Assembly: GCA_947626435.1 (NCBI GenBank) | Contig: CANQSB010000001.1 | Span: 292,535-356,534, forward strand | DNA from: an uncultured Lachnospiraceae bacterium | GTDB lineage: Bacteria > Bacillota > Clostridia > Lachnospirales > Lachnospiraceae | DNA length: 64,000 bases | Direction of reading: 5' to 3' | Shown here: positions 28,489 through 37,765 of the stretch, piece after piece | Layout: every line of letters begins with the position of its first letter | How positions within the stretch are numbered: the stretch's first letter is position 1 | Position numbers and translations under genes: made by a program | The notes under the pieces: generated by a model | Told to the model about the DNA's origin: nothing | The model's database searches: none | Seen by the model: only the letters and a program-made list of their open reading frames with translations

Positions 28489-29427
28489 TTATTCCTTTCT
28501 CTGCAAAGATAAAAACTCTACACTTGAATCACTTCCGCGCCAGTCAAAAATTCGGCAGCGTGGCTGTTTATTTTCCTTATTTTCCTTGTTGTCCTTTTCA
28601 TCCAATCCTAATAATTCCATTAAGTCTATCTGGTGGTATAATTCCTCCGCCGTTCCATACGGAACTGTTCCGGTCAGACCATCCATCTGCCAGATATTCC
28701 ACACAATGATGTTGGTAAGTTTTCGATATTCCTCAATCGTCGGCTTTCGCTGCCAGCGTTGCTGCATATATTCTTCAAATGTCATCAATAAATTTACGCG
28801 GGCAATCAACAGGTTATCTCCCTGAAATTCATATCCGTAAGTAGCCTGAAAAGCTCTGACCGCCCACTCAAGCCACAGCTTTTCGTCATTCGCATTTTCA
28901 TTAACCACTCGCAGCTTCCGATCCAATATGCCGATTCGATTCTGAATAGGTATCATTTCGCCCGTTTCGACATCATAACGGCTGACCAGATAAGGAGCCT
29001 CTCCGCAAGTTATCTCTAATCTTTTGGAATCTACATATTTCTTCCAATCGTCTTTTCCCTGAAATTCAATTTTATCCGTAGGCTTTCCATCTTTAAAAAA
29101 CACATCTTTCGCGCCAAACCAGACCTCATCCGCATGGTCATTCATTTTCCGGCAAATCCACAATGGCGTAAACACTTCCGCATGCTGCCTTGTCCGCTCC
29201 GTCTGCTGCTCCATCGCTTTACGCGCGCGGGTTTTTATCACGCTGGCATGTTGCCCTGTTATCAAATCTGATGTAATCTCGTCATTCCTCTCATATTTCA
29301 TACCTAAAGCGTCATAAGCATCCGTCGCCCACATAATGTTTTTTTTCGTTGTTTTGTCCGCCAATATTCTGTCAAGCAAGCCTAATGCCTGTATTTTCAG
29401 AATGTCGTCCTGAATATTTATAATCAC
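28489..29427 (-). CDS. Methylase-type subunit with EVFTP and a degenerate SAM motif
   Basis: 312 residues. EVFTPLWICRKM (near 85) is methylase motif X. LEITCGEAPYLVSRYD (near 135) occupies the place of the SAM motif I, with CGEAP instead of CGSGx. No NPPY is present in this protein. First gene of the three-gene unit; GTG 29427 is preceded by AAAGGGG. I infer that it forms a split adenine methylase or modification scaffold with the NPPY protein encoded four bases downstream. Confidence 0.7.
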   Translation of the reverse strand: MIINIQDDILKIQALGLLDRILADKTTKKNIMWATDAYDALGMKYERNDEITSDLITGQHASVIKTRARKAMEQQTERTRQHAEVFTPLWICRKMNDHADEVWFGAKDVFFKDGKPTDKIEFQGKDDWKKYVDSKRLEITCGEAPYLVSRYDVETGEMIPIQNRIGILDRKLRVVNENANDEKLWLEWAVRAFQATYGYEFQGDNLLIARVNLLMTFEEYMQQRWQRKPTIEEYRKLTNIIVWNIWQMDGLTGTVPYGTAEELYHQIDLMELLGLDEKDNKENKENKQPRCRIFDWRGSDSSVEFLSLQRKE

Positions 29428-29591
29428 AGGGTATGCCCCTTTCTATCTTCCACATATGTCCATTTATTCAATTTGTAGTATAGCACAAAATGGTGGGGAT
29501 TTCGAGATATTTTATCCTTCTCAGTTGTGTAAATGCCATTTTTTATGCGCGCGGCCAATTACTGTATGACACCGCTTTTCATTGCCGCAAA

Positions 29592-29624
29592 ATTTTAAAA
29601 AGGCTTCCGATTTCTCGAAAGCCT
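29592..29624 (-). terminator. Terminator downstream of the CDF transporter
   Basis: Minus-strand hairpin AGGCTTTCGA.../...TCGGAAGCCT (29601-29624), followed by TTTTAAAATTTT. It ends transcription from the CDF gene and separates it from the helicase unit. Confidence 0.75.
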
Positions 29625-29681
29625 GATTGCTTTAAATAGAGTCTTAAAAGTCTTATCTTGTTTTTATGCTATTTCCTAACC

Positions 29682-30785
29682 TTAATCGCTGACATCGCTA
29701 TCCAAAACTGCAATAAATTCATATTCTCCGAACCGCGCTTTCATACGCCCTGCCACATCATTCACCGTTGCTTCTTTATTTTCCGCCTTAAAATCAATAA
29801 TCAAATCAAAGTACACCAGTTTTTTCTCAGTGTCTACATAGAAGCCATGCATTTGCAGGATTTCAGGATATTCCCGCACAATATCTGACAAGGTCTGTTT
29901 CATTTCGGTAAAAACTTCTCCAACAGTATTGGTCGCATATATGCCAACAGTGAGGATAATCCCAAAAGTCATATACACATCCTCGGTTATCTGACGGGTA
30001 AGCCCATGTATTTCTCTTGCCGTCATTTCATCGGGCAGTTCGATATGTACGGAACCAATCATGCGCTCCGGTCCATATTGATGCAGCACAAGGTCATACG
30101 CACCTAAAACCGCGGGATTTTTACATATGAAATTCTTAAGCTCTGTGGAAAGGCTGCTGTCCGTTCTTGTTCCGATGATGTCTCCGAGGCTTTGCGACAG
30201 AATTTCAATCCCTGCTTTCATAATAATTACCGAAATCGCAACGCCAAGTATTCCTTCTATGCTTACTGAAAATGCCATACTTATTCCCGCCGCCACAAGA
30301 GTAGACAAAGATACGAATGCATCCATGACTGCGTCTGTCCCGGAAGCCACCAGCGCTTCCGAATGATATTTTTTACCTGCCGCTTTCACATAACGACCGA
30401 AAATAAGCTTGGCTGCCATAGCCGCCGCAATGATAAAAAGGGACAGGGCGGAATAGTCCGCGGCTGCCGGGTGAAGTATCTTGTCAAAGGACTCCCGAAA
30501 AGCCGTAAGCCCTGCAAGCAAGATGATAAGCGCCACAGTGACAGAACTGACATATTCAATCTTGCCATATCCATAAGGGTGTTTTTTGTCCGGCGCCCTG
30601 CCTGCCAGCTTTGTACCGATAATCGTAATGACAGAGGATAGAGCGTCTGTCATATTGTTTACTCCATCTAAAATGATAGCTATTGAATTGCTCAAAAAGC
30701 CTATTGCCAATTTGAACGCCACTAATACGGCATTGACTAAAATTCCAAGAATGCTGATTTTTATAATTTCTTTTTCCCTATTCAT
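29682..30785 (-). CDS. Cation diffusion facilitator family transporter
   Basis: 367 residues: six membrane helices in the first 210 residues with the CDF signature (SNSIAIILDGVNNMTDALSSV, HPYGYGKIEYV), and a cytoplasmic C-terminal domain (about 215-367) with YGPERMIGSVHIELP. It exports divalent metals by proton antiport; Zn/Fe/Mn selectivity cannot be set. The second metal helix reads SGTDAVMDAFVSL, with the Asp pair kept. It stands between two restriction systems without obvious functional ties; a small membrane protein precedes it. Confidence 0.9.
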   Translation of the reverse strand: MNREKEIIKISILGILVNAVLVAFKLAIGFLSNSIAIILDGVNNMTDALSSVITIIGTKLAGRAPDKKHPYGYGKIEYVSSVTVALIILLAGLTAFRESFDKILHPAAADYSALSLFIIAAAMAAKLIFGRYVKAAGKKYHSEALVASGTDAVMDAFVSLSTLVAAGISMAFSVSIEGILGVAISVIIMKAGIEILSQSLGDIIGTRTDSSLSTELKNFICKNPAVLGAYDLVLHQYGPERMIGSVHIELPDEMTAREIHGLTRQITEDVYMTFGIILTVGIYATNTVGEVFTEMKQTLSDIVREYPEILQMHGFYVDTEKKLVYFDLIIDFKAENKEATVNDVAGRMKARFGEYEFIAVLDSDVSD

Positions 30786-30822
30786 ACCTTATGCTCTTTC
30801 GTCTGTTTTCCTTAATTCAAAA

Positions 30823-31041
30823 TCATGCTTTATTTGAGTCGACAATCAACGCAATAATCCCAGCAATCACAAGTATGGGAATCGCAATGTATAATAATCC
30901 TACACACGCAAGTCCAATCAAAAATGCCGGAAATAGAAATACTGTGCAAACGATTTTTGCGATTCCCCATGCCGCCTTTATTCCAAATATCAGCATTTTC
31001 CATGCAACCCAGATTAACGCAATAATAAATATAATTGTCAC
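30823..31041 (-). CDS. Small two-helix membrane protein
   Basis: 72 residues, nearly all hydrophobic: two or three membrane segments (about 1-20, 28-45 and 47-66) with a short polar end (DSNKA). GTG 31041 is preceded by AAAGGAG eight bases upstream. It ends 37 bases before the CDF gene, so it may be cotranscribed. No family recognised. Confidence 0.6.
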   Translation of the reverse strand: MTIIFIIALIWVAWKMLIFGIKAAWGIAKIVCTVFLFPAFLIGLACVGLLYIAIPILVIAGIIALIVDSNKA

Positions 31042-31182
31042 TATTTAATCGCTCCTTTCAGTGAATCAGTTCTATAAAGATTTTCTAACTGCGTAGTTTA
31101 AGTGCTTTTTCAATTTTCATAACATTTCTTGTACAACAATAGCATATTCTCATCATTCACCAAATAAATTGCAATAAACATT

Positions 31183-32382
31183 TCACAAATTTGATACACA
31201 TAAATTACAAAGCAATTCCGTTAATTCATGCTCAATTTGTATCTTATAATCATCAATAACTATCATATTTTTCGGAATGCTAATATGTCTGTTTAAATCA
31301 TCGTCTTTAGTACATATCAAAATCATGGCACTGCATTTCTTTTTTTCACCCGCAGTTTTCAACAATTCTACTGCTTCACAAAGGCTTTCTGAAGCTTTTT
31401 GAATTTTTACTGCTACAGGAGCGTTTTTATAATATTTTTTTAAAAATCCATCAATCCCTTTATTTCTTTGCACCACATCACAATCCAACTGATTTAAAAT
31501 CGCATTTTCAACAGCGCTCTTGGTTTTATATGATTCTATACCTGTTTTCAACAATTTGGATTCAGTTTTATATGGCTTTTTTAATCTCTCTTCAGCTATT
31601 TCAACTGCTTTTTTGCTAATATCAATCCCGATGCCTTTTCTATTATTTAATTCGGCTGCGACCACTGCTGTCCCACTCCCGCAAAAAGGGTCAAGCACAA
31701 CATCTCCCTCATCAGTGCTGATATAAATAATTCTTTCCAATAATTCAATCGGCTTTTGAGTAGGATAGCCAACCCGTTCTTTAGCTTTAGGATTTAAAAA
31801 AGGAATCTCCCAAACATCCGACATAGGAACTCCTTTCTTTTCCTTTGCCAAAATAACTTCTCCTTTATCATCACATTTATAAGCCGCTTTCCCTCTGTCG
31901 TCTCTCACTCTCTCTTGTAAGATTTGATCAATATTAGTTGTCGGAGAATATGCTGTATAAATAGTGTTAAATTTATATTTATTTGTTTTGGAATAAAAAA
32001 ATATTGTCTGATGTCCGGATAACAGCCCTTTTTTTGAATTTGACCATCGTTTATAAGTCCATATAATCTCACTTCTAAAATTTTCTTCTCCAAAAACTTC
32101 ATCTAAAATTAACCTTAAATAATGAGATGCTTTTTCATCACAGTGCAAAAAAATACTCCCTGTATCTTTTAAAACTCTTTTTAATTCGCAGACTCGCACC
32201 TTTATATAATCCAGATACTCTGTTCGACTATTCCAAACATCTCCAAAAGAATATTCATTCCCTTGTGCGTCTTTCAAAGTTTGTGTTTTTTGAGTAAAAA
32301 AGGGAGGGTCTAAATAAATCATATCAACAGATTTATTATCCATTTTTTTTAGAAAATCCAAACAATCTTCACATATTACCAT
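31183..32382 (-). CDS. Type II DNA methyltransferase (beta class, N4/N6)
   Basis: 399 residues. Motif order IV before I marks the beta class: MIYLDPPFFTQ (catalytic DPPF near 24-27), FLHCDEKASHY, a target-recognition region (about 95-200), VGYPTQKPIELLERII, then DPFCGSGTAVVAA (SAM site, near 235). About 120 extra residues follow the usual end. It partners the ApaLI-like nuclease, whose stop lies six bases upstream of this start, so it presumably protects the same site. If the partner is a true ApaLI relative the site would be GTGCAC (inference). Visibly AT-richer than the flanking core genes. Confidence 0.88.
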   Translation of the reverse strand: MVICEDCLDFLKKMDNKSVDMIYLDPPFFTQKTQTLKDAQGNEYSFGDVWNSRTEYLDYIKVRVCELKRVLKDTGSIFLHCDEKASHYLRLILDEVFGEENFRSEIIWTYKRWSNSKKGLLSGHQTIFFYSKTNKYKFNTIYTAYSPTTNIDQILQERVRDDRGKAAYKCDDKGEVILAKEKKGVPMSDVWEIPFLNPKAKERVGYPTQKPIELLERIIYISTDEGDVVLDPFCGSGTAVVAAELNNRKGIGIDISKKAVEIAEERLKKPYKTESKLLKTGIESYKTKSAVENAILNQLDCDVVQRNKGIDGFLKKYYKNAPVAVKIQKASESLCEAVELLKTAGEKKKCSAMILICTKDDDLNRHISIPKNMIVIDDYKIQIEHELTELLCNLCVSNL

Positions 32383-32388
32383 TCACAA

Positions 32389-33006
32389 TCACTCCCTTGA
32401 GTCTGCAATTTTTTCCAAAATACCCAGTAAATCAATATCTGTTATCTCTTTTATATATTTCCAAGCTGTATCACCGTAATAATATTGTCCACCAATTCCT
32501 TTATACAGTGTTTCTAGAGTTTCCTGTATTTTCTTTGCTTGTGTACGCTGCGGATAATAAAACATAACCCTTACAGGAATAAAACCGTTTTCTTTTATAA
32601 CTTTAACCCGCGTATACTCTTTTGTTATATGATCTCCATCCGTCGTAGCATCTCTCCATTTTATTTCATGTGCTAACTCATTAACTAAACAATCAATTTC
32701 AAAGGTCTTTGGTCTACTCCCTAATGTATTAGGAATCTTCACTTTTGAAGCATCGGGATATTTATGCTTGATACACATACAAGCAGCTTCTTCTAAAAAA
32801 GCTCCTGCATACTTATACAGGAAACGCCCTTTGTTCTGGTACAAATCAATAAGGTTTCCTTCTTCATTAGTAACTCCCAATACTCTATATAATAGGTAAT
32901 GAGATGTATCATCACCTTTCATTTCCTCAATTCGAGAATCTACCTGATTTTTAAGCTCTAGCGCATATTTATCTGCAAGCTCTTTGATTTTTATATAAAT
33001 ATCCAT
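32389..33006 (-). CDS. ApaLI-like type II restriction endonuclease
   Basis: 205 residues from ATG 33006. The active-site region is a PD-(D/E)XK variant: FEIDCLVNELAHEIKW gives Asp, then ExK. It continues into RDATTDGDHITKE, a stretch I associate with the ApaLI family (from memory, not a search). FIPVRVMFYYPQRTQAKKIQ follows. The longer TTG-started frame (33027) is rejected because ATG 33006 lies two bases past the stop of a small leading ORF. Followed by its methylase. The GTGCAC specificity is inferred only. Confidence 0.75.
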   Translation of the reverse strand: MDIYIKIKELADKYALELKNQVDSRIEEMKGDDTSHYLLYRVLGVTNEEGNLIDLYQNKGRFLYKYAGAFLEEAACMCIKHKYPDASKVKIPNTLGSRPKTFEIDCLVNELAHEIKWRDATTDGDHITKEYTRVKVIKENGFIPVRVMFYYPQRTQAKKIQETLETLYKGIGGQYYYGDTAWKYIKEITDIDLLGILEKIADSRE

Positions 33007-33008
33007 AC

Positions 33009-33128
33009 TCACCTCACAGTTATCCAAAAATAATTATTTCTTACTGATTCTTCATCAGAAAATTTCATAATATCATTAATCTTACAATTCCCTTGGTTGC
33101 ATGTCTGATCAAAATTCGCATTACTCAT
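33009..33128 (-). CDS. Small ORF leading the ApaLI-like operon
   Basis: 39 residues, start ATG 33128, with CGGGAG nine bases upstream. The sequence begins MSNANFDQTCNQGNCKIND, with two cysteines and a charged C-terminal half. The stop TGA falls two bases before the nuclease ATG, so translation could be coupled to nuclease expression. It is too short for a normal C (controller) HTH protein. It may be a leader peptide that sets nuclease levels, or a chance ORF. Confidence 0.45.
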   Translation of the reverse strand: MSNANFDQTCNQGNCKINDIMKFSDEESVRNNYFWITVR

Positions 33129-33166
33129 AATTATGTACTCCCGCCGATTTTGCCGTACAAAACAAA

Positions 33167-33754
33167 TTAAAATCTCCGCGCATCCCTGTTGAAAAAATAC
33201 CCTAGGTTAAGCCTTATCTCCCGTCTTTCAATATCATTGTTTGTGTAACAACATGTATCAAAGCCTATCAGTTCAAAACCCTCGTGAAGATAAAAACCGA
33301 TAGCATTCGTATTGCATGACTGCGTTTCCAAAATGATAGCGCGCCTGTTTTGGCAAAGCGCTACCTCTTTTGCTTTATCCATCAGCCGCTTGCCGATTCC
33401 CTGATGGCGAAGCGCATCAGATACCCATAGTTCTGTGACCATAAGCCTGTTTGACCATTCTTCGGGACAGACTTCAATGCATGCCAGCAAATTGCCGTCC
33501 AAACCGATAACACCGTAGGCTTCGGCTTTTTCCCAATGATCCTGATATAAGGAATCAGGAAAATCATATTCCTCCGGCGTATGGACTATCTCCCTTTCCG
33601 CCGGTCTTCTGACCAAAGAAACCGTACACCCGTCTCTGTCCAGCGGGCTCATTTCCAAATCATAGTAGCTGTCACTTCTTGTCACCATCGGTATATGAAC
33701 ACCTTTCCACTTTTCTTTCGGCAATGCTGTAATTTCGATTTTACAATATTCCAT
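33167..33754 (-). CDS. GNAT family N-acetyltransferase
   Basis: 195 residues; the GNAT core occupies about 85-175. ENRLMVTELWVSDALRHQGIGKRLMDKAKE-type motif A is seen as VSDALRHQGIGKRLMDKA, then RRAIILETQSCNTNAIGFYLHEGFELIGFD. The N-terminal 80 residues are less typical. The substrate is unknown. ATG follows AGAGGGG. Base composition and codon use fit the core genome better than the neighbouring restriction genes. Confidence 0.88.
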   Translation of the reverse strand: MEYCKIEITALPKEKWKGVHIPMVTRSDSYYDLEMSPLDRDGCTVSLVRRPAEREIVHTPEEYDFPDSLYQDHWEKAEAYGVIGLDGNLLACIEVCPEEWSNRLMVTELWVSDALRHQGIGKRLMDKAKEVALCQNRRAIILETQSCNTNAIGFYLHEGFELIGFDTCCYTNNDIERREIRLNLGYFFNRDARRF

Positions 33755-33848
33755 TCGATACCCCTCTTTTCCCCAACTTTATTCCCAACCTTATTTGCTC
33801 TCCCAAATGAAACTTTGTTTTTCCATCAATATAACGCCATATCAATCC

Positions 33849-34577
33849 TCACATATGCTGCATCTCCATATACCGCTGTATTTCATCCCAGCTTTTTGCT
33901 GTCAGAATGCTTTTATCTTCCGTATATGGCAGGTCAGCCGCCCCGACATACCAGACCGGGAAAAGCCCGGCATTTAATGAACCTTTCACGTCGCATTCAT
34001 ACTGATCTCCGATATACCAGACTTCATCCGGCTGCAGTCCGGCTTTTTCCAATGCCAGCTCAAATATTCTTTTATTTGGCTTGCGGAACATATAATTGCT
34101 TGATGTAATAATAAATTCAAAAGTATTCAACGGAAGCAGTCGATTGATGCGCTCCGCAACTACAGACGGAGCATAAACAATATTGCTGATTACGCCTGTG
34201 CGGATACCCTTGTCCTTTAAATATTCCAGAAAACCTTCTATCCCCTCTGTCGGCGCTCCTGGAGAGGCGGCATCCCAAAATACGGTATCAATTTCAGAAT
34301 TGCTCAATGCAATTTCAATCCCTTGAGATTCATAAAGATAAGGCGTGAACATTGCGTTAGGTATCTCTATCTGAAACAGATGCCTATTTTCGGGCTCAAA
34401 TCTTCCAAGCTCCTGATTAATAGCATTTGCCTTAGCCTGTACCTGCTCTGCCGACAGATTGTATTTATTTTTTACGGCATACTGTAAAACAGCCTCCGTC
34501 CCCTTCACCCCGTCAAATTTCTGTTCCGCAATCAATGTCTGACCATAATCAAATATTATCATTTTAGGAATTTTCAA
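33849..34577 (-). CDS. HAD-superfamily hydrolase
   Basis: 242 residues, subfamily IA layout. Motif I is IIFDYGQTLI (nucleophile Asp9; position +2 is Gly, common in this branch), motif II TGVISNI, motif III RKPNKRIFELALEKAG, motif IV YIGDQYECDVKGSLNAG. A helical cap (about 20-100) lies between I and II. Probably a phosphatase on a small metabolite. Single gene, in the same direction as its neighbours. Confidence 0.88.
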   Translation of the reverse strand: MKIPKMIIFDYGQTLIAEQKFDGVKGTEAVLQYAVKNKYNLSAEQVQAKANAINQELGRFEPENRHLFQIEIPNAMFTPYLYESQGIEIALSNSEIDTVFWDAASPGAPTEGIEGFLEYLKDKGIRTGVISNIVYAPSVVAERINRLLPLNTFEFIITSSNYMFRKPNKRIFELALEKAGLQPDEVWYIGDQYECDVKGSLNAGLFPVWYVGAADLPYTEDKSILTAKSWDEIQRYMEMQHM

Positions 34578-34781
34578 AAAAATCTTCCCCTCGCTTTCTA
34601 AAGCTTTTCCGCGCTTATCAAAGCATTTATCTTCCGTTCGAACTTTTTCATAATCAATATTAATCCCGTTTTACTTTTACAACTATTCTACCATATCATC
34701 TTATCAAATTCATTAAAATTCTCATAATTTATGAATTTCCGCAGTGTGTATTGTATTTTTGCCGATTCACCCTAATACACT

Positions 34782-34817
34782 AAAAAAGGCTATGAAACTT
34801 CCAAAAATTCCATAGCC
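34782..34817 (-). terminator. Terminator downstream of uppP
   Basis: Minus-strand stem GGCTATGGAA/TTTCATAGCC (34788-34817) with TTTTTT after it, 28 bases past the uppP stop. It is nearly the same sequence as the hairpin at 23639, in inverted orientation. Confidence 0.85.
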
Positions 34818-34845
34818 CTTTATACTTTCCATTAATGTAATAAGC

Positions 34846-35682
34846 CTACACTCCAATAACCCCAGTCACTCCCAGCGCGATAACCACTAACCCAAGCGCA
34901 ATCCTATACCACCCGAATATCTGGAAATCGTGCTTTTTTATATAGTCCATGAGAAACTTAATCACAAACAACGATACCATAAACGATACAGCCATTCCTA
35001 CGATAAGTATCACAAACTCGTCAGGCGTGAATGAAAAGCCAAACTTCACAAGCTTTAGGAGGCTTGCGCCGAACATTACGGGGATTGCGAGGAAAAATGT
35101 AAACTCCGCCGCCACCTTACGCGATACGCCAATCAGCAGCGCGCCCACGATTGTAGCGCCCGATCTTGATGTCCCTGGGAAAATCGCGGCTATAAGCTGA
35201 AAAACGCCGATTATTAGCGCTGTCTTGAAACTTATATCTGCAAGCTTTCTGATTTTTGCGCGTTTTCCTTTGTTCATGCGCTCCACTACGATAAACGCGA
35301 CGCCAAACACGATAAGCGCAATAGCCACAGGAATAGCGTGGTAAAACAGCTTTTCAAAAAGCTCATCAAACAACAGTCCCACTACAGCCGCAGGCACGCA
35401 GGCGACTATGATTTTGAGCCACAGCATTATCTTATCCTGCTCGATTACAGGCTTTGTTTTGTCCTTGAACTGAAACGGGAATATTTTATTCCAGAATAAA
35501 ATAACAACCGCCATTATCGCGCCAAGCTGTATCACCACCAGAAACATTTCAAGAAATTCGGGCGTACAGTCAAGCTGTATAAATTCGTCCAAAATTATCA
35601 TATGTCCTGTGCTGCTTACAGGCAGCCACTCCGTAATGCCCTCCACAATGCCAAAAAGAACAGCCTTTAATATTTCTAACAT
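34846..35682 (-). CDS. uppP: Undecaprenyl-diphosphatase UppP (BacA)
   Basis: 278 residues, eight or so membrane helices. Signature motifs are EGITEWLPVSSTGHMIL (near 14) and FPGTSRSGATIVGALL (near 170), both complete. It recycles undecaprenyl diphosphate for cell-wall synthesis and gives bacitracin tolerance. The ATG at 35682 is chosen because AAAGGA lies ten bases upstream; the longer frame begins TTG within that site. It is 21 bases after the patatin gene. Confidence 0.95.
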   Translation of the reverse strand: MLEILKAVLFGIVEGITEWLPVSSTGHMIILDEFIQLDCTPEFLEMFLVVIQLGAIMAVVILFWNKIFPFQFKDKTKPVIEQDKIMLWLKIIVACVPAAVVGLLFDELFEKLFYHAIPVAIALIVFGVAFIVVERMNKGKRAKIRKLADISFKTALIIGVFQLIAAIFPGTSRSGATIVGALLIGVSRKVAAEFTFFLAIPVMFGASLLKLVKFGFSFTPDEFVILIVGMAVSFMVSLFVIKFLMDYIKKHDFQIFGWYRIALGLVVIALGVTGVIGV

Positions 35683-35703
35683 CAGCCAAAATCCTTTCAA
35701 ATA

Positions 35704-36558
35704 TTATTGCTCTAAAAACCGCATTAATTCATCATAGCTTTCTTTCGCGTCATTATAGCCAATCTCATAAAGCCACTCAAGCTTCTTTCTGTCCTTCTCA
35801 ATCCTTCCTATATCATTTGGCTCTTTCGGACGTATCACGAATGCCTTTCCCGCTGCCCTTTCTTTTTCCAGGAAATCCAGTGTGTCATTGTATCGCGTGT
35901 GGCGGTCTGCCATAAGCTCATAGACCTTGGGATATCTGCCGTATTTAAGCCTGATAAGCCCTAAGTTTGATTTTGGAGCAGGCTTTCGGACATAGCCGAC
36001 CTCCTTGGTGAGCACTACTACATTTTTGGCATTGCCGTCGGCGACTGCCCTTCTGATTGGCACGGCATCTGATATGCCGCCGTCAAGATAGTATTCATTG
36101 CCTATTTTCACGTTCCTTGCCACAAGCGGAAGCGACGAAGACGCGCGCACAGCTATGATATCCTTGTGCAGCTCGCGCAGCGGCATATATTCTGGCTCGC
36201 CAGTCCTTATGTTTGTGACGACGGCATAGGCGTTTCCCTCATACCTTGCCGCTGCCTTGTAATCATACGGATCGAGCTTGTTTGGCACTGTGTCATAGCA
36301 CATTTTCACATTAAATAAGTCGCCCGTAGTCAAAAGACTCCTCACGCTGCAGTAGTTTTTATCGTCAAGGTAGTCAAGCGCCACCCTGTACGCGCGTTTC
36401 TTCTGTTTGGAAATATAACTGCACAGGTGGCACGCCCCCGCGGACACCCCGTAACAATTCTTAAAATACAAGTCCTTTTCCATAAAAAATTCAAGCACTC
36501 CAGCGGTATATACCCCCTTCATGCCCCCGCCCTCTAAGACAAGCCCTGCGTCAATCAT
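35704..36558 (-). CDS. Patatin-like phospholipase
   Basis: 284 residues. Oxyanion motif EGGGMKGVYTAGVLEFF (near 8), nucleophile in GVSAG (near 37), and the Asp of the dyad in LDGGISDAVPIRRA (near 165). Cytosolic patatin family, likely a lipid acyl hydrolase. The ATG at 36558 has AAGGA ten bases upstream; the ORF could be read further upstream, but that would overlap the aminotransferase gene (stop 36578). Probably an operon aminotransferase-patatin-uppP. Confidence 0.9.
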   Translation of the reverse strand: MIDAGLVLEGGGMKGVYTAGVLEFFMEKDLYFKNCYGVSAGACHLCSYISKQKKRAYRVALDYLDDKNYCSVRSLLTTGDLFNVKMCYDTVPNKLDPYDYKAAARYEGNAYAVVTNIRTGEPEYMPLRELHKDIIAVRASSSLPLVARNVKIGNEYYLDGGISDAVPIRRAVADGNAKNVVVLTKEVGYVRKPAPKSNLGLIRLKYGRYPKVYELMADRHTRYNDTLDFLEKERAAGKAFVIRPKEPNDIGRIEKDRKKLEWLYEIGYNDAKESYDELMRFLEQ

Positions 36559-36577
36559 TATTTCAGTCCTTCTTTCA

Positions 36578-37765
36578 TTAGTTATACTCTTGCTCAACAA
36601 ATCTACGCAATGCCGCAAGTGAACGCTCTACCTTTTCCGTCTCTATGCAGTACGCCATTCTGAAATACCCAGGACACCCGAACGAATCGCCTGGCACAAG
36701 CACGAGGTCATATTTAAGCGCCTTCTGGCAGAACGCAACAGAATTCTCCTCAAGCGCCTTGGGGAAAATATAAAATGTGCCGCCTGGCTTTACGCACTCA
36801 AACCCAAGCTTTACAAGCTCGTCATACAGAATGTTCATATTTTTCTCGTACACAGACAAATCCGCCGTCACTCCAAGCACCTCAGACACGGCAATCTGTA
36901 TGATAGAGGGCGGGCAGTTGTGCCCTATGCCCCTCGAAATCTGCGAACACATCACGGAGATAAGCTCTGAATCCGTGCATTTAGGATTGGCTGCTATATA
37001 TCCAAGCCTTTCGCCTGGTATCGAGAGCGACTTCGCATACGAATAGCACGAGAGCGAATTGTCATAAAGCTTTGACACATACGGCGCGTCAACGCCTGCG
37101 TACACTATGTCGCGGTAAGGCTCGTCGGATATAAGGAAAATATCATGTCCGTACTCCTTCTGCTTTTCCTCCAGAAGCGCGGCAAGCTTTTTGATTGTCT
37201 CCGTAGAATACACAATGCCTGAGGGATTGTTCGGCGTATTTATCAAAAGCGCCATGGTCTTTGGATTCAAAAGCTTTTCAAGCTCGTCAAAATTTATCTG
37301 AAAGCTCTTTGTATCGGCAGGCACTACCTTCAATACCGCGCCTGTCTGGTTTACATAATGATTGTACTCAGGAAAATACGGCGCGAACGTGATAACCTCG
37401 TCGCCTGGCTGCGTCACAGCGCGTACCGCGTGTGCAATCGCTCCCGCCGCGCCTGTCGTCATAAATATATGCTCCGCGGTATAATTCATTCCAAAAGTCC
37501 TGTTCAAATAGTCGGCAAATTTCTCACGCACTGACACAATGCCCTGCGACTGGCTGTAGCCGTGAAGCTCCATGCCGCTGCGCGTCTGCAGCAGCTCAAT
37601 CATCTTGTCCGTAAATTCCTGCGGAACAGGCACAGAAGGATTGCCAAGACTGTAATCAAACACATTCTCATACCCAATCTCCGCCCCTCGCTTTACAGCC
37701 CAAGCCGACATCTCCCTTATAACCGACTTTGCACTAAGCATTTCCTTGTATTTCTGTGAAACCAT
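36578..37765 (-). CDS. PLP-dependent aminotransferase (class I/II, AspC-like)
   Basis: 395 residues. Class I signatures: TTGAAGAIAHAVRA, LINTPNNPSG, ISDEPYRDIVY and the PLP lysine in SYAKSLSIPGERLGYIA (near 240). The C-terminal arginine region is FRMAYC. The fit is to the pyridoxal-phosphate aminotransferases with aspartate- or aromatic-type substrates; exact substrate unknown. The ATG has a perfect GGAGGT site. First gene of a probable three-gene operon. Confidence 0.9.
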   Translation of the reverse strand: MVSQKYKEMLSAKSVIREMSAWAVKRGAEIGYENVFDYSLGNPSVPVPQEFTDKMIELLQTRSGMELHGYSQSQGIVSVREKFADYLNRTFGMNYTAEHIFMTTGAAGAIAHAVRAVTQPGDEVITFAPYFPEYNHYVNQTGAVLKVVPADTKSFQINFDELEKLLNPKTMALLINTPNNPSGIVYSTETIKKLAALLEEKQKEYGHDIFLISDEPYRDIVYAGVDAPYVSKLYDNSLSCYSYAKSLSIPGERLGYIAANPKCTDSELISVMCSQISRGIGHNCPPSIIQIAVSEVLGVTADLSVYEKNMNILYDELVKLGFECVKPGGTFYIFPKALEENSVAFCQKALKYDLVLVPGDSFGCPGYFRMAYCIETEKVERSLAALRRFVEQEYN

